Assembly (NCBI GenBank): GCA_025024175.1
Contig: QCXZ01000064.1
Location: 682,001-746,000 of the forward strand
Direction of reading: 5' to 3'
DNA: 64,000 nt
DNA from: Rhyzopertha dominica
Taxonomy: Eukaryota > Arthropoda > Insecta > Coleoptera > Bostrichidae
The position numbers were made by a program, and so were the translations under genes. Of the stretch, positions 1 through 12,595 are shown piece by piece (position 1 is the first letter of the stretch; the number at the start of each line of letters is the position of its first letter). The notes under the pieces were generated by a model, which was not told the DNA's origin, searched no databases, and was given only the letters and a program-made list of their open reading frames with translations.

Positions 1-3000
1 GTACGCTGCTTTGAGTTCTCACTTATCTTAGTAGAATAAAACAACCAGAAAAGGAGAAAAAAATATAGTTTAGAATTGTCAGCCACAAATCTTCTTTCAT
101 GAGGGTGTAGAGGCCAGAATTGCCAGCATTTTTTTGCTATACCCTTTAGATTAGTTGCAATCAGTCTGATATTTATTGGAATTACGTGTGCACTTTTATC
201 AAAAAGCGCAGCTTAAGCGTGGTATTTAATTAAACTGTGTCCGCTTGTCATTTCACCAAGCAAAACGGGAAGTTGAATTTGATCAATCAGGGAGGCCTTG
301 AATTGTCGTGTCCACGCCTTCGAACGCAAAAGAACCGTACCTGCGGAGGTAATTACCCGGTGCGTTCTTAAATTACAAGACATTAGAGAATCGTGTACGA
401 ATAATGCAGCGAATTCTTTTGATCTTTGGGTGTACGTCTCCTGATTTACGACCTCCGTTTAGACACAGGGCGGCCATGACTAAATTTAATTGCAGGTTCT
501 GAAGTGCCCACGCCACTCGCTTGAATTAATCTCCAGCTGCGGCATAATTTTTGTAGAGGTTTCTCTGTCTCGGTGCACATAAATAAGTCATAAAGGAAAC
601 AAGTGTTCGAGATTATTGTAATTATGTTAACAGCGGAATTAGTTGAAAAGACATTATAGTTTCCAAATTGATGACTTCTTAAATTCGCCAATGAAAGCTG
701 CTTTCCAAATGAACTATACATCCAGGCGAGTTAAAAATTTGTTTCCATAATTGGGTACTAAATATTTCATCGAGTAAATTACTACCAAAAAGTGACGAAA
801 ATAACCGTAAACCCCCCCTTCCCCCATCATACTAGAAACTGTATCAGGAAAACACTCTAAACCATTTTATCACTGTTGACGTGCAAGTTTTCTATTCAAA
901 TTTCGTTCCTTTCATCTTTTTCAAGAGCTCGATTGGTTGACACACACGAAGAAAACGAGCGTTTCTAAATTTGACACAGCACAAGAATGAATTAGAAGAG
1001 ATGAAATAGGTTCACGGGTAAATATTTTAGGGAAAGTTTGCTTAGACATGCTAAATGGAAATCATATCTATCAGTAGGTACCCTAAAACTCTAAAGGAGG
1101 TCTTCCTTCAAAATTTAAATGTGAAAGAAGGGCATTCACAAGCGCATTGGCCCAATTTGCGTGAACTAGTTCAGCCTTACAGACGCACACAAAGTAGATA
1201 AAAAACGACAAAATGAAACTCATGAAGTAGTTCGTCCATTATAATGGTCAATAGAATCCCGTCAAATTGGCTTGACCTGGCACTCTAAAATGCTTTTAAA
1301 ATAATCTTTCGTCATTTTTGACACCCTATATGGACACAGACAACATTGAAGAGGACCGCCGTTTTGTTATAAATCATCTGTCAAATACCTTTGCTTCTGA
1401 ATTTGCTGATCTACCTAAGTTATTTAGTTTCATTGAATTAAATAATAGGGAGAATTTGGCATACTAAAAAACCGTAGACTTCAAACAATAAAAATTGAAA
1501 TATACTTCAAGTTCAGACACTGCCTATTTGGACTTTTATAGGCTATATTACAAGGGTTTCCAATGAACAAACCAAACTGATTTATTGAAGGTTACAAATC
1601 ATATGTAATGCTAATGCCACGTAATGCGATACGTTTTTGTATCGTTTACAAGGAGACACAAAAAGCTGTCCTGTTAAGTGTGACGCTTTTACACAACACG
1701 AACTTTATGGGATACATATGTGAACTTCCCATGAACAAAAGCTATAAAAATGGACCTTTAAGAGGCAGTTTCAGCGGCGAAAAATTTGGTGTCTTACGGT
1801 TGAAAAGGCACTATACAAGGGGTTATCGAATATCGATATAAAGATACCCTTACGCTGGTGCAGCTTATGAAGTCTGCTGTATATAAAGCAAACAGTAGTG
1901 GCCCTAAAATAAAGCCTTCTAGTATGCCTGAGGTGACCGAACACCTTTGGAGTGTGAATTATCTAGAATACCTTTTTGGAGGAGGAAGCAATGATTCAAA
2001 GTTATCCATAACTTGAGTAAACAAAGAACATGTACTGTGGTTTTTTTCTAAACCCATGTTGATGTTTGAGGAAACAATCATTTTCAACTAAAAGTCATAT
2101 ATTTGAGTATAAATAATAAACCACTGATACTCTAATATCATCATCATCAGCACCATTAGATTGAGGAGTCATAATTATATCATTAACGAACTGGTTTAAA
2201 TCTAAAAGAAAGATGAGATCTATTAGTTTTTAAAGAGTAATCGTTAGCTATTACCGAACAATTATTTACGGAAGAGAAAACTGAGCTAAAGTATTTATTG
2301 ATGTAATCAGGTTGTTTCAGTAAAATAGGAATGTATGAGATATAGCGGTGCCTAACTTTTAAGTTACGCAGTGCCTTCCATAGGGCCTGCTTGTCGTTGT
2401 GTCTTTCATGGTACTATATGTAGGCTTTTTTCTCGTATAATAGACTGTATTTCTTGAGTTTTTGTAGAAGACCCAATCCCGGGAATACCGAAATGACGTA
2501 CCATTTTTTGAGCGCCTTTTTATAATTCATTTATTTCAATAAACCGAGAGCATTCATTATGTAAACAGGTTAACACCCTTTTCTGTTCACTGTCCTACAC
2601 GAGGAATACGCATACATTAAAGCAGCATAACAAATGAATTGCAGGAGTGTTAGAATAAATCATTTAGTGGTACTCGCGATGGCGGTGACTAATGGTACCG
2701 AACAAAAACAGGGCTTCCGGATTTTGACTATAATACGAACAAAAAAACGAAATGTCACAGTGCCTAAAATATTCCCAACCTTAACCTCGAAAAAAGCGGT
2801 TTGCCCTGCTACAAATCAAACAATAACACCCAGTTTTTTTTGTACCTATAACAGTCGTATAAATACTGTTTTCGACCTCACGAAAATGTGCAGTAGTCGC
2901 TCAGAAACAATGACAGATCAAGTTACGTATCCACTGATTTTTATTACTGCGAGCTGGTACTCAAAAATGATAGGAAAAAGAGCTAGTTTCACCACAACCA

Positions 3001-4395
3001 TTCGTTATCTTCAACTTCTCATGCAAAATGAGGGATTCTTACTTCCTGCTAACATCCAAATAAAATAGAATAAATTTATAAAAAAAAAATATGGACAAAA
3101 TACCGGATGGCAACTTTAATAAATTGAGTCATACCACAACATGTTATGTTATGCCATAGTATCTTTTCTTGAAGCTTCTAACAGAATAAGATAACTATGG
3201 TGATCCTTATCTATTGGAAACGGGCTACGTAAGTTGTTAGTCTTAGTACACTGTATAAGTAGGTTTGCAGATTTTAAGCAAGTCTTTTATTATAGGAAAA
3301 CTTATATTTTCACTGGATGAATCCTTCCAGACCATGATTTCATCAGACGAGAAGCTGTGGTGAGTGCTTTAACGCTATTATAATTCTAGAAAGTTGAAGC
3401 TGAATTCCACTCCACAGTAATATGCATTTGCGTTGGTTTAATTGCTGTTTTTGTTTACATTTTATGAATAAGGATTTATTTTTCCCCTAAGGGACATAAC
3501 TATACGTTAAGTCTCATCCAAATTATTCTATGGGGTAACCCGATTTTAGGGTTTGGTGGAAAGTATTTCTTTTGATTCAAAGCTGTTAAATACTGTTCCT
3601 CCTAAATTTCTGGTCTCTAATAAATCCGTAACAGATTTAAAGTCACTGTCAGCAGAGAAGTTTGCTTGTTGCTGATTGCTTGTTTGGAATTAAACGGACA
3701 CTCTTCTGGCTAGATATTTTTCTACATAATAGCCTAAATGAGATAATAATGATAAGGAACGTGGTAGCAGGAAGGGTGTGTAACTGTTCAGTATTTTGTT
3801 GTCAGCTTCCAAAATATTTCAGGTACGAATCTGTCAAAAGGCATCTCTGGGCATTTTAAAGGTGTAGAAAAACATTCTTCAAAGAATTGCAAAATGTCGT
3901 CGATAAATGGGTAAACTTCCTCTAGAAAAAAGAGGTGGAAATATACGAACACTAAATACAAAGTTGACCAATTAGTGATGTAACTATCAGTGAAAAAAAT
4001 ATGTAAGAGTGAACAAATAATAAATGCTTCCAGCGTCCATTATGTTAGATAATATGTTTTTGGATTTTGGGCAAACCATACAATTTGGGTGGTACCTTGT
4101 AATTGGAAACATTTTTTTAAACAAAAATGAAATGTACTAGATTTGAAGTACCTAAACAGATACAATTTCTTATTTAATATAGACATGCAGTACATATCTG
4201 AATTAATAAATCTAATAAACTTTTTTTTCTGTTTCCCAAAGATTTGCCACAGTGGATAAAATTCCTCGCAAGCTCACCTTTCTGTGATACCTGCCAAGCC
4301 TGGTGGGGATGTTCTTTTACATCATTTGTACGTTTATGAGCTGACCTGGGATTGTTTATGATTGAAAAAAATCACCCTCTTGTCGTGATATTCCC
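1..4395. other. Intergenic stretch, no recognised gene
   Basis: I find no exon chain, RNA gene or clear transposase here. The largest open frame (2634-3068, +) has no family resemblance I can name and a composition like the surrounding AT-rich DNA. A small GC-richer block at about 280-360 reads openly for about 20 codons on the minus strand, but I could not join it to anything. It could be a terminal exon of a gene outside the window or conserved non-coding DNA. Confidence 0.5.
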
Positions 4396-4515
4396 ATGGC
4401 ATGCTGCGGCTCGACAAAGCCCACAAAGGAGAGCGTCAACGCGTACTTGAAACGCTTTGTTCAAACAATAAGGTCACCGTCTCGTTTGAGACAGTATAAG
4501 GAAAGCCTCACCTAA
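4396..4515 (+). other. Candidate small ORF (39 codons), unrecognised
   Basis: An ATG at 4396 opens a 39-codon frame ending in TAA at 4513-4515. Its base composition is visibly more GC-rich than the flanks. The predicted peptide starts MACCGSTKPTKES and is basic in its second half (RSPSRLRQYK). It lies about 260 bp upstream of the TATA box of the cuticle gene, so it may equally be part of that gene's upstream regulatory region. No homologue is recognised and no promoter or poly(A) signal of its own is evident. Confidence 0.2.
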
Positions 4516-4774
4516 CAGAGGTATTTCAGCTTTTTTTATCTGATATAAAACTATTTTTTAAAACCGATTGAATATTTACCATGGCAATGAAGCATGGAAC
4601 CTTGAGAGCAATGTGACAGAGAACTAGTAGCGCACAATAGCGAGTATTTCCACCATAGGCATGTTCCCTCCTATGTGAGACCTTCGAAATTTTACTTCAT
4701 GTGGGATAGGTATTAAAAATCCGCTTTACTGTTACATTTTCTAGCTTAGAACGGTGGATCGGGTGTGGTCGACG

Positions 4775-4782
4775 TATATATA
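4775..4782 (+). promoter_or_regulatory. TATA box of the cuticular protein gene
   Basis: TATATATA lies 64 bp upstream of the ATG at 4839. An initiator-like TCATTG with its A at 4809 is 34 nt downstream of the first T, close to normal TATA-to-start spacing. A strong TATA core promoter is usual for abundantly and stage-specifically expressed insect cuticle genes. Confidence 0.8.
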
Positions 4783-4838
4783 GGGCAAAAAGTCGTGATT
4801 TTGCATTCATTGTCAACTTGCACAGCAAAACAGTCGAC

Positions 4839-7800
4839 ATGTTTGTAAAACTGGTAAGTTCAGTGACGAAAAGTGGCGATCTGAAAACGGATTACGTGGC
4901 TTTGACAACTAACTACAGTGCAGTGATCGGTGCTGAAGGCTCTAACGGATATCTAAACTTTCGGGAAGCTTTTCTCGTCTAACAACCTGGACTTACAAGT
5001 GGAAAAAGCTCATTTTTCGTTCTAAATTCGTCATGAAAGCTGGACAAATTCTTCTGAAGAAGACCAAAGCCGAAACGTCAAGATCACATAAACCGCTGAC
5101 CCATAATCATGACAATCTCAAAGACTTAAACATGTAAGAGTATGAGCCTTCGGCACTGAAAAATTGCTGTATTCAGTGGTTTTAAGTTACTTAAGATTAA
5201 TAATCTTTCATGGCTACTTCAGAATACTGTTAAGTATCCTTCATATTGTTTTAATTTGACGTTGTGTTTATCCAGATCAAAATTTAACTAGCACTCTTAT
5301 AACTGGACATACTAGTATGAATTTTGAAGTAAAAATTATATTAAAAGTTGAAAAATTCGTCTTCTTGTTAGATAATTCACAAATCATTTACATTCCGGCA
5401 AAAATAGCTTTCTGTACAAAAAGCTTTCCCTCAAATTCATCCATCTGCTATCATTTTCTTGCTAATAAAATTCGAACGCACTAGATGTCTACTTTGAATA
5501 TAATTCTGAGTGTATTCGTACCTGTTTCTCTAAAAGATTTTCTTCATTCACACTCGTATTCTGTTACTGTGAATGGAAAGATACTTTTTCGACTGGTGAA
5601 TATATATTTTATATCTCATCTATATATCTTCACCCAAATATTCAAAACAATATCCTTTCCGGTCATCTTTGGGTCCTGTTTTAAACGAAACTGGAACATT
5701 CTTTCGAAGGAGAATGTTGCAACTGATTATAAACCTATTTATATTTGTATCTCTTCTGTACACATCAAAACTCTATTTCATTATCGCACTTTCTTGACAC
5801 CAATATATCTAAAACTGAAGACTTCATTTTCGATAGTGAAAGTAATACTTGTGAAACGGGAATTGAAGTTTTCCAGATATTAATTAGCGTCACATTTATT
5901 AGTGTCAAAGATTGCAAAAACATCATCGACGTAACGCAACCATACGGGAGGGAAATACTGGTTTTTATTTTTGAAATCTGTTTCGAATCGACCCATAAAT
6001 AAGTTTTCCAGAAAGGGAGAGAAACTGTTCCTTCCCCCTCATTGTTAATCTGGAAACAGTTCTGGGACATGCATAAAAAGGTCAATTATATATTATATTC
6101 TTGAATTTTGATTTTATCAATCATTATATTAAAAATTTTTCATTANAAATTGATCATTCGGTTGTAATTTGACTCGAAGTTGGCAATTAAACTGTAATTT
6201 CACTTTCAGGCAGTATTAGCTTGCTCTGTGGCGTTGGCCGCAGCCGTATACAACGGCCCACTCGCGGGCGGCCTCCCAGCCTCCCTGTACCCAGCAGGAG
6301 TTAGCCCACAGGCCTGCCCCAACTACCCCCACTGCGCCAATCCAGCAGTGGCGGCCGCCCCAGCAGCAGGAGCCCCCTACGGAGGATACGCAGCTCCCTA
6401 TGCCGGGTACGTCAAAGATTGTGTCTTCCATTCCATTTTTTGTCATCATTAGATAAAGAAAACGACGCCTTCTCGAGCGTTTTATTTTTTTTAGAAAAAG
6501 AGTGACAGGGGGCTAGGTCGAGACTATAAGGTGGGCTTGTAGTTCTTCAAAGTCCTGTTTGAACAATTATTCAACGACAAGCTTTTCTGAGCATACTTAG
6601 GGGGTTTTACTTGTATCTTTGTAGACACCCCCTTTATAGCACTACTTATTCTCAATTAAGAGAGTTTTCCCGCAGAAAATTACGTTCCTTACGACCCATT
6701 GCAAGGACGTAACTTCTTTGGAGGATCTTTGGGGTGCACCCAGATACTATGCCCAGTTATATCCTATAGTAGTCTTCCATATCTCATTTGAACAGCTAGC
6801 AATGGGCCTGTTTCATATTTTTTTTTATTTAAAAAAATGAAATTATATGTTGAACTGTACCAGAAATGACTATTTTTATTTTTAGAATAAGTCAGTTAAC
6901 ACATAAAAAATAATATTATATTTTTAAAGGCGGGAAAATATTACGTCATTTCGCGCAAAACCTAAAGGCGCCTGCGCGAAATTCCAAAATCAACATTGCC
7001 AATTCTCCTGATTTGTCGGCAAACACGTACGGCATAATACGTTATAACGCGTTACGGCGTTACATATACCTCCAATTTGAATTACTTTGCGCAAGATAAA
7101 CGAATTATACATATAACTGCGTTCCCAGTATATGTTTTTGTCCCATTATAACTGTCGTAAACTGTCTTTTTATGTGAACTTTTCGGGTAAATATGGGTCG
7201 TACAAAGCGGCGTAGATTGGCAATCGCGCTTAGCAATCGAACCAAACTGCAACACGTGCGTCAATTTGCGACGCTGTCACGCATTGTTTGTTTTCGTTTG
7301 ACTGTGTTGTATGTTGGTTGCTAGTATAGTCAGTGCTATTAGGATGAATAAATTAGGTGAAGGGTTTACCAAGGCAGATTCAAGCAATCTGCCTTGTGTT
7401 GATGGTGATATGGTGAACCAGTTTTTTTCACAGCAATGTAGGTACCCACTTTCTTTAAAGTAGCCCTTAGCTTTAGTGGCTAACCACCATCGCTGCCGCG
7501 AGTGTAAATCCTTCGGGAATCTGATAAATAGTTTATCAGGGCAGTTTACGCTATTATTGCCGCAACTTGGCACAATACAAACTTTTTTTCTAGGCATTGC
7601 AGAATCACTTAGTTCACAACCACACACTTCGACCAAATCGTAAACAAAACAAAAACAGCCTGCCGGCAACACCTCACGCTCACAATGACGCGTAAACGGC
7701 GGCGCATGCGTGTTATTACGATGAACGCAATTACGTCACGGGGAATATTAATTTTAAATAGTCAAATTTCATTAGCAAAATTCATAAAAATGTGAAGGAA

Positions 7801-8698
7801 TGGCACTAAATAACTTCACCCACATTCATTTTTGGCCACTGTAGATTAGCTCAATATAAAGATTTCCGTAATTCCCGAAATGTGAAACAGGCCCATTCTG
7901 CGTGCAGGTTTCAAATCACTGTATCTCCCTAAGTAAACTTTCTACTGCACTTAAAATGTGCATATTCCTTCAAATTACGGAAAAATATTTCGCTAAAAAT
8001 GAATGTTTCCATCAACAGATATAATCCAGCCCCAGCGTACAACCCAGCTCCCGCTTACAACTCTGCCCCAGCCTATGGTGGTTACAATGGAGGATACAAC
8101 GGTGGTTACAACGGAGGCTACAACCAAAATGCTCTGGACAGCGGAGAATACACTGGAGACGGGGATTACAAGGGAGAAGGCTTGGCCGAATCTGGAGCTT
8201 ACGGAAGTGAGTATATTACTAGATAACTAGAAACTTCTTCAATTGCAAGTACACAAATTGCGATTAATTGAATGCTAAAGCGACAATGGGGCATCTGACC
8301 AGTAATACTTGTACTAAAATTTTTACAAACTCTGGGTTTTGGGAATCCCCGATTCTAACTAAACAACACGCACGCTGGTGTCGTATTTAACAACTATTCT
8401 GAGCTTTTGTAAGCGTGATCCCAATGTCACCATGGCGATGGCCATCAGCATTTCGTCTTAATAAACCAATATAGCAACCTCTAATGAAATCAGAAAAACT
8501 TCACATATTAAGATGTTTGTTTTAATTTCAGCCTATGATGAATCTCCTTCCTACAACTCTGCTCCAGCTTATAACCCAGCACCAGCTTACAATCCCGCTC
8601 CAGCCTACCCAGGAGCGTACGCACCCGCCTACGGAGCTGCCCAGGTGCCGGCAGGTGTAGATCCAAGTTCGTGTCCAAACTACCCTTTCTGCCACTAA
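4839..8698 (+). CDS. CPCFC: CPCFC-family cuticular protein
   Basis: Structural cuticle protein, secreted by epidermis into the cuticle. Four coding exons join in phase: 4839-4853, 6210-6406, 8019-8206 and 8532-8698, giving 188 residues. Residues 1-17 are a signal peptide (starts MFVKLAVLACSV, ends before VYNGP). C-X5-C motifs of the form CPNYPxC occur at residues 41-47 and 181-187, the second one residue before the end; this spacing defines the CPCFC family. Between them lie repeated YNPAPAY units, GGYNGGYNG repeats and one acidic segment. The tiny first exon that interrupts the signal peptide is the usual architecture of insect cuticle genes. A poly(A) signal AATAAA lies at 8796-8801. Introns 1 and 2 hold transposon relics. 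The family call rests on motif spacing, signal peptide and low-complexity repeats. Confidence 0.9.
5560..6062 (-). mobile_element. Penelope-like (PLE) reverse transcriptase relic
   Basis: On the minus strand, inside intron 1 of the cuticle gene, one frame reads FLENLFMGRFETDF, then a short linker, then FPPVWLRYVDDVFAIFDTN. This is the palm-domain catalytic core (YVDD) with the W-x-RYVDDVFAI context typical of Penelope-like retroelement reverse transcriptases. The frame is interrupted by in-frame stops just downstream, so this is a dead fragment. The 3' endonuclease part is not recognisable. Boundaries are approximate. Confidence 0.7.
6799..7897. mobile_element. TIR element carrying a THAP-domain fragment
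   Basis: Intron 2 of the cuticle gene contains a segment bounded by inverted repeats: AATGGGCCTGTTTCATATT at 6799-6817 and, inverted, AATGTGAAACAGGCCCATT at 7879-7897. Subterminal stretches around 6945 and 7735 (ACGTCA next to AATATT) are also inverted. No convincing target-site duplication was found. The interior has an open frame on the minus strand with a THAP-type zinc finger (see 7400-7597) but no recognisable transposase catalytic domain, so it is a non-autonomous, probably P-element- or Phantom-like derivative of about 1.1 kb. Confidence 0.75.
7400..7597 (-). pseudogene. THAP zinc-finger domain fragment
   Basis: A minus-strand frame starts MPRKKVCIVPSCGNN and continues with FIRFPKD, RQRWW and YLHCCEKNWF. 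The C-x(4)-C pair, FP motif, invariant W and the closing C-x-x region match a THAP DNA-binding domain, the N-terminal module of P-element-type transposases. The usual final C-x2-H-F reads CCEKNWF here, so the zinc-coordinating His appears lost. After about 65 residues the frame has no family likeness. It lies inside the TIR element at 6799-7897. Confidence 0.65.
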
Positions 8699-8795
8699 GT
8701 CAAGCGTAATACGGGCAGCCAGCTGACAAACAAGTTTTGTGCTGTTTAGCTGTACAATGAAGCTGTGTTCAAAAATTTTTAATGTAAAATAGCTA

Positions 8796-8801
8796 AATAA
8801 A
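8796..8801 (+). terminator. Poly(A) signal of the cuticle gene
   Basis: AATAAA lies 98 nt after the stop codon, followed by a T-rich stretch. Confidence 0.75.
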
Positions 8802-8829
8802 ATTTTTTGCCTTTTTTTATTTATAAAAG

Positions 8830-10060
8830 AATGGAGTTTCACTGGTCTTAAGTATGTTTTATTGTTTATTTATAACCGTTCCATGGTTAGAGCCCTATAA
8901 ACGGAGGTATTCGCAGCCCCGATAATCTATTCATGACATTCTCTGGAGAGAAAGAAAAGATTTCCACTTATTTTTCACAAAACAGCACCAATATGTTTGA
9001 AAACAGTCTCATTCGAATATTGATGATCGATATTCTTACCTAAGCTACTTTAAGTGATGCAATAACTGATATTCGTGAAAGTACGCCAAAAATAATCCAA
9101 AAGATAGAAAAATTACGTATTTCAATACCAAATAAAAAAACTCCTTAGGATCTAATTGAATCTTTTATTTTTCCGGTAAACATTTATTTAGAAATGAATT
9201 AAATATGCCGTGGATTTTGATTGACGATGTTTGTAGGAACATTTGGTTCGCTATTTCTTTTTCTAACGTTATTTGTCTAGGATAATATAATAATATTTAA
9301 TATTTTTCGTTCATATAATGGATTACATACAAATATAACCTGAAACCCTGAGTCTTCAGTTTTTTTTACACCTACATCTGAAGTGTTTATAATGAGAACG
9401 CAAATTCAAATCATATTAAGACCGCTATCAAGACCGTTTCATGAAAATTGCGCTTCTCCAGTACCTTTCCTTGATACTACACTTGGCAACACCGCTTCAG
9501 TAGGTCATTCGCACAGTGCACCCTAGCAGTACATTAGAACTATATAAACGTCAACAATGTCACCGGGCAAGGTGGTAGATGCACTGAATAAAATAAGAAA
9601 ATAACATCAGATAACAATAAAATAATGCAATAAAAGGCGTACTTCTAAAAGTGTTACGTGTAAACTGAAACTTAAATAAATAGTGATTGTCTTACAATAT
9701 GTTTAATTTCAATGAAAAAGATATAATACTGAAAATACCTGCAGCACTGTACAGTAAGTATACCTAAGTCATTTTTGCTACTATCCATGAATATTTCACA
9801 AAAGAACATTTGCCAATATCGCAATGGTGCAATCTGCTTCAAAATACATCGTCATCAAAAATGTAGTTACACATTTTGCTAGTAAATAACCTACTTTCTT
9901 ACCACACGAAAGAAGAGGGCTTAAAATAAAGCGCCGTATTCAAATTTCCGACTCGTAGGTGACGAGTTATTCCCTTGGTAAAAACGTGCTTTTTTAAATT
10001 TGCCGCACTAACACTACCCAAAAGCAGTAATCTTCCCCCCCTAAAACCGCAATTTAAAAT
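8830..10060. other. Intergenic stretch between cuticle gene and dUTPase
   Basis: AT-rich DNA with no exon, repeat or transposase I can identify. It presumably includes the dUTPase promoter at its right end. Confidence 0.5.
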
Positions 10061-10084
10061 CCACTAGAAACCTAACCAAGAGGG

Positions 10085-10818
10085 ATGTTGCTTCCCGCGT
10101 TTTGGCGCCCAAACGCAAGAACCGTTGGTCATATGCTGAAGTGCTGTTGGTCGCGTTGCACCTCTAAGAACCTCTCCAACAAAAGCTCCAAGATGCCGAC
10201 CGTTTCTTCTGGAACCTCTCTCGTGCTGAAGTACACCAAAACCATTCCAGACGCCTTCCCACCAACAAAAGGTTCTGCTAAAGCTGCTGGATATGATCTT
10301 AAGAGCGCCCACGATTACGTCGTGCCAGCACGTGGAAAAGAAATGATAGACACTGGAATTAAGGTGCAGCTACCAGAGGGTTGCTATGGAAGGATTGCAC
10401 CGAGGTCTGGTTTGGCCGCAAAGAATTTTATTGACGTTGGAGGTAGGTCATCGTCGTAATGAGGGTGCCTCTTCACCAAATACCTATATTGAAACCTTTG
10501 TAGCTCTGATTTATGTACCTTTAATTTACATTGCATTTATTGTTTGTTTGTTTAGCTGGCGTAGTAGATGAAGACTATAGAGGCGTACTTAAAGTCATCC
10601 TTTTCAATCATTCGGACAAGGACTTTGAAGTCAAAAGGGGCGACAGGATTGCTCAACTCATATGTGAAAAAATTTATTATCCAGAAATTGAAGAAGTGCA
10701 GGTAATTTTTATTGAAAAAAAAATGCTGTAATATCTTCTAAGGGTGCAAATATTGTTACAGGAACTGACGGAAACTGACCGTGGCGAAGGAGGTTTTGGT
10801 TCCACTGGCAAAAACTAA
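10085..10818 (+). CDS. dUTPase: dUTP diphosphatase (dUTPase)
   Basis: Hydrolyses dUTP to dUMP and pyrophosphate, keeping uracil out of DNA and supplying dUMP for thymidylate synthesis. Coding exons 10085-10442, 10556-10701 and 10762-10818 join in phase to 186 residues. All five motifs of the trimeric dUTPase fold are present: [33 protein letters not shown] across the first junction; the GDRIAQLI region; and the C-terminal lid [10 protein letters not shown]. An in-frame ATG at 10193 (MPTVSSG) would give a 150-residue core protein. The extra 36 residues from the upstream ATG are rich in Arg, Lys and Cys and lack acidic residues, resembling a mitochondrial presequence. Human DUT likewise makes nuclear and mitochondrial forms, but by alternative first exons. 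Function is certain; which start is used is not. Confidence 0.96.
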
Positions 10819-10923
10819 TCGATTTTTTTCCAACAAGTTAATCTGTCATTATTGTTTTCTCTTAGTTCTAAGAATGTGATTCTTCTTTTTTAGTTTTAAG
10901 ATGTGATTTCCTTTTCTTTTTTT

Positions 10924-10929
10924 AATAAA
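10924..10929 (+). terminator. Poly(A) signal of dUTPase
   Basis: AATAAA about 105 nt after the TAA, followed by a GT/T-rich stretch (gtgttgtttctt). Confidence 0.75.
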
Positions 10930-11428
10930 GTGTTGTTTCTTAAGCATAGCAATATTTTATTCCCACTTTTATCCTGTGTTGCACATAACTAACAGTAAAA
11001 GTCTCCTTGGAAGGTGTTTGATAACTTTTTCATTAGAGAAAAATTGAGAGTAAGTTTATTACTGAAAGAAGCAAGTTTTCGATGGTTTTTAAGCCTCAAA
11101 CTTGGACAGGAGAAGGATGTCTACCTATAAACATTGAAGAATTTTGGGGAACTTTGAAAGAAAATGATTAATTCCAAAACATAAATTATTTGGAATTCAT
11201 TGTTTTCATGTAGTACCTACACAAATTCCAATTACTTCAGAAAGCAGAGTATTCCACAGTACTTATTTACAGAATACATAATGTTTTATTATAATGCTGA
11301 TAAACTATTGCCATCGTTGATTGAAAATGTTCCATATTCACATAACAATAAATCAAATCAGAAGTCATCGCTGTAGCAAAACATTTATTTTATCTCGTTT
11401 GAAGGAATTCAAATTTGCTTTTTCACTT

Positions 11429-11436
11429 TATAAAAG
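11429..11436 (+). promoter_or_regulatory. TATA box upstream of HINT1
   Basis: TATAAAAG, a consensus TATA box, lies 91 bp before the upstream ATG at 11520. A start about 30 nt downstream (about 11459) would place both the ATG at 11520 and the inner ATG at 11616 in the mRNA. Confidence 0.6.
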
Positions 11437-11519
11437 CAGATAGACCACGTTGCTAGCGCTATCCCTGTACACAGTATCTCACAAATTCATTTACTAGTTC
11501 AGTAAACTTTAATTAAGCT

Positions 11520-12098
<579 letters not shown>

Positions 12099-12188
12099 GA
12101 AACTTTTAACGCCAGGTGTTAGTGGTGACGGATAGTGGGTAATATCGACATCATTATACAGTTTTCTGGTCTTAATTTTACTAAATGT

Positions 12189-12194
12189 AATAAA
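12189..12194 (+). terminator. Poly(A) signal of HINT1
   Basis: AATAAA 91 nt after the stop codon, followed by a T- and GT-rich stretch (tttttgaatgtgt). Confidence 0.7.
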
Positions 12195-12595
12195 TTTTTG
12201 AATGTGTATACGGTGTTTTATTGTTAAAATTCCATTACTTAAATATCAGAGCACCACCTATAAGTAGGCTTGGCAACGTTGTCATGGACGAAAAAAGGTA
12301 AATGACATGACAAGTGACATTGACATTTGTCAAGCCATATGTCATTATCACATGGTTGCTCGTTTACTCATTACTGGTTTTCAATTTTTGTTGTTTGTGT
12401 CTTATAGTTGTGTTATGGTCAACGTGTAGCTGTTAGCTATACATCTGCTTGTAGTTCTGAATCGGAAAATAATGCTTTTATTATTATTATTGAATTAAAA
12501 GTGTATTCTGATCCATTCGAAGGGTCAGTTTCTAAAGCAAACTACTTACTGATTCCAGTTATTTAGTAGTTCCTCTACTTTCTAAAACAAACAAT

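Noticed and set aside
2634..3068. 144-codon open frame on the plus strand
   Set aside because: No family likeness, composition like the surrounding DNA, no promoter or poly(A) signal that clearly belongs to it; length is possible by chance in this much sequence.
8003..8230. Second open frame overlapping cuticle exon 3
   Set aside because: Shadow of the repeat-rich YNPAPAY/GGYNGG exon; the exon phases close only in the other frame.
9541..9602. TATATAAA followed by a short ATG frame (MSPGKVVDALNKIRK)
   Set aside because: The ATG lies only about 16 nt from the TATA box, upstream of any start site it could direct; 15 codons without support.
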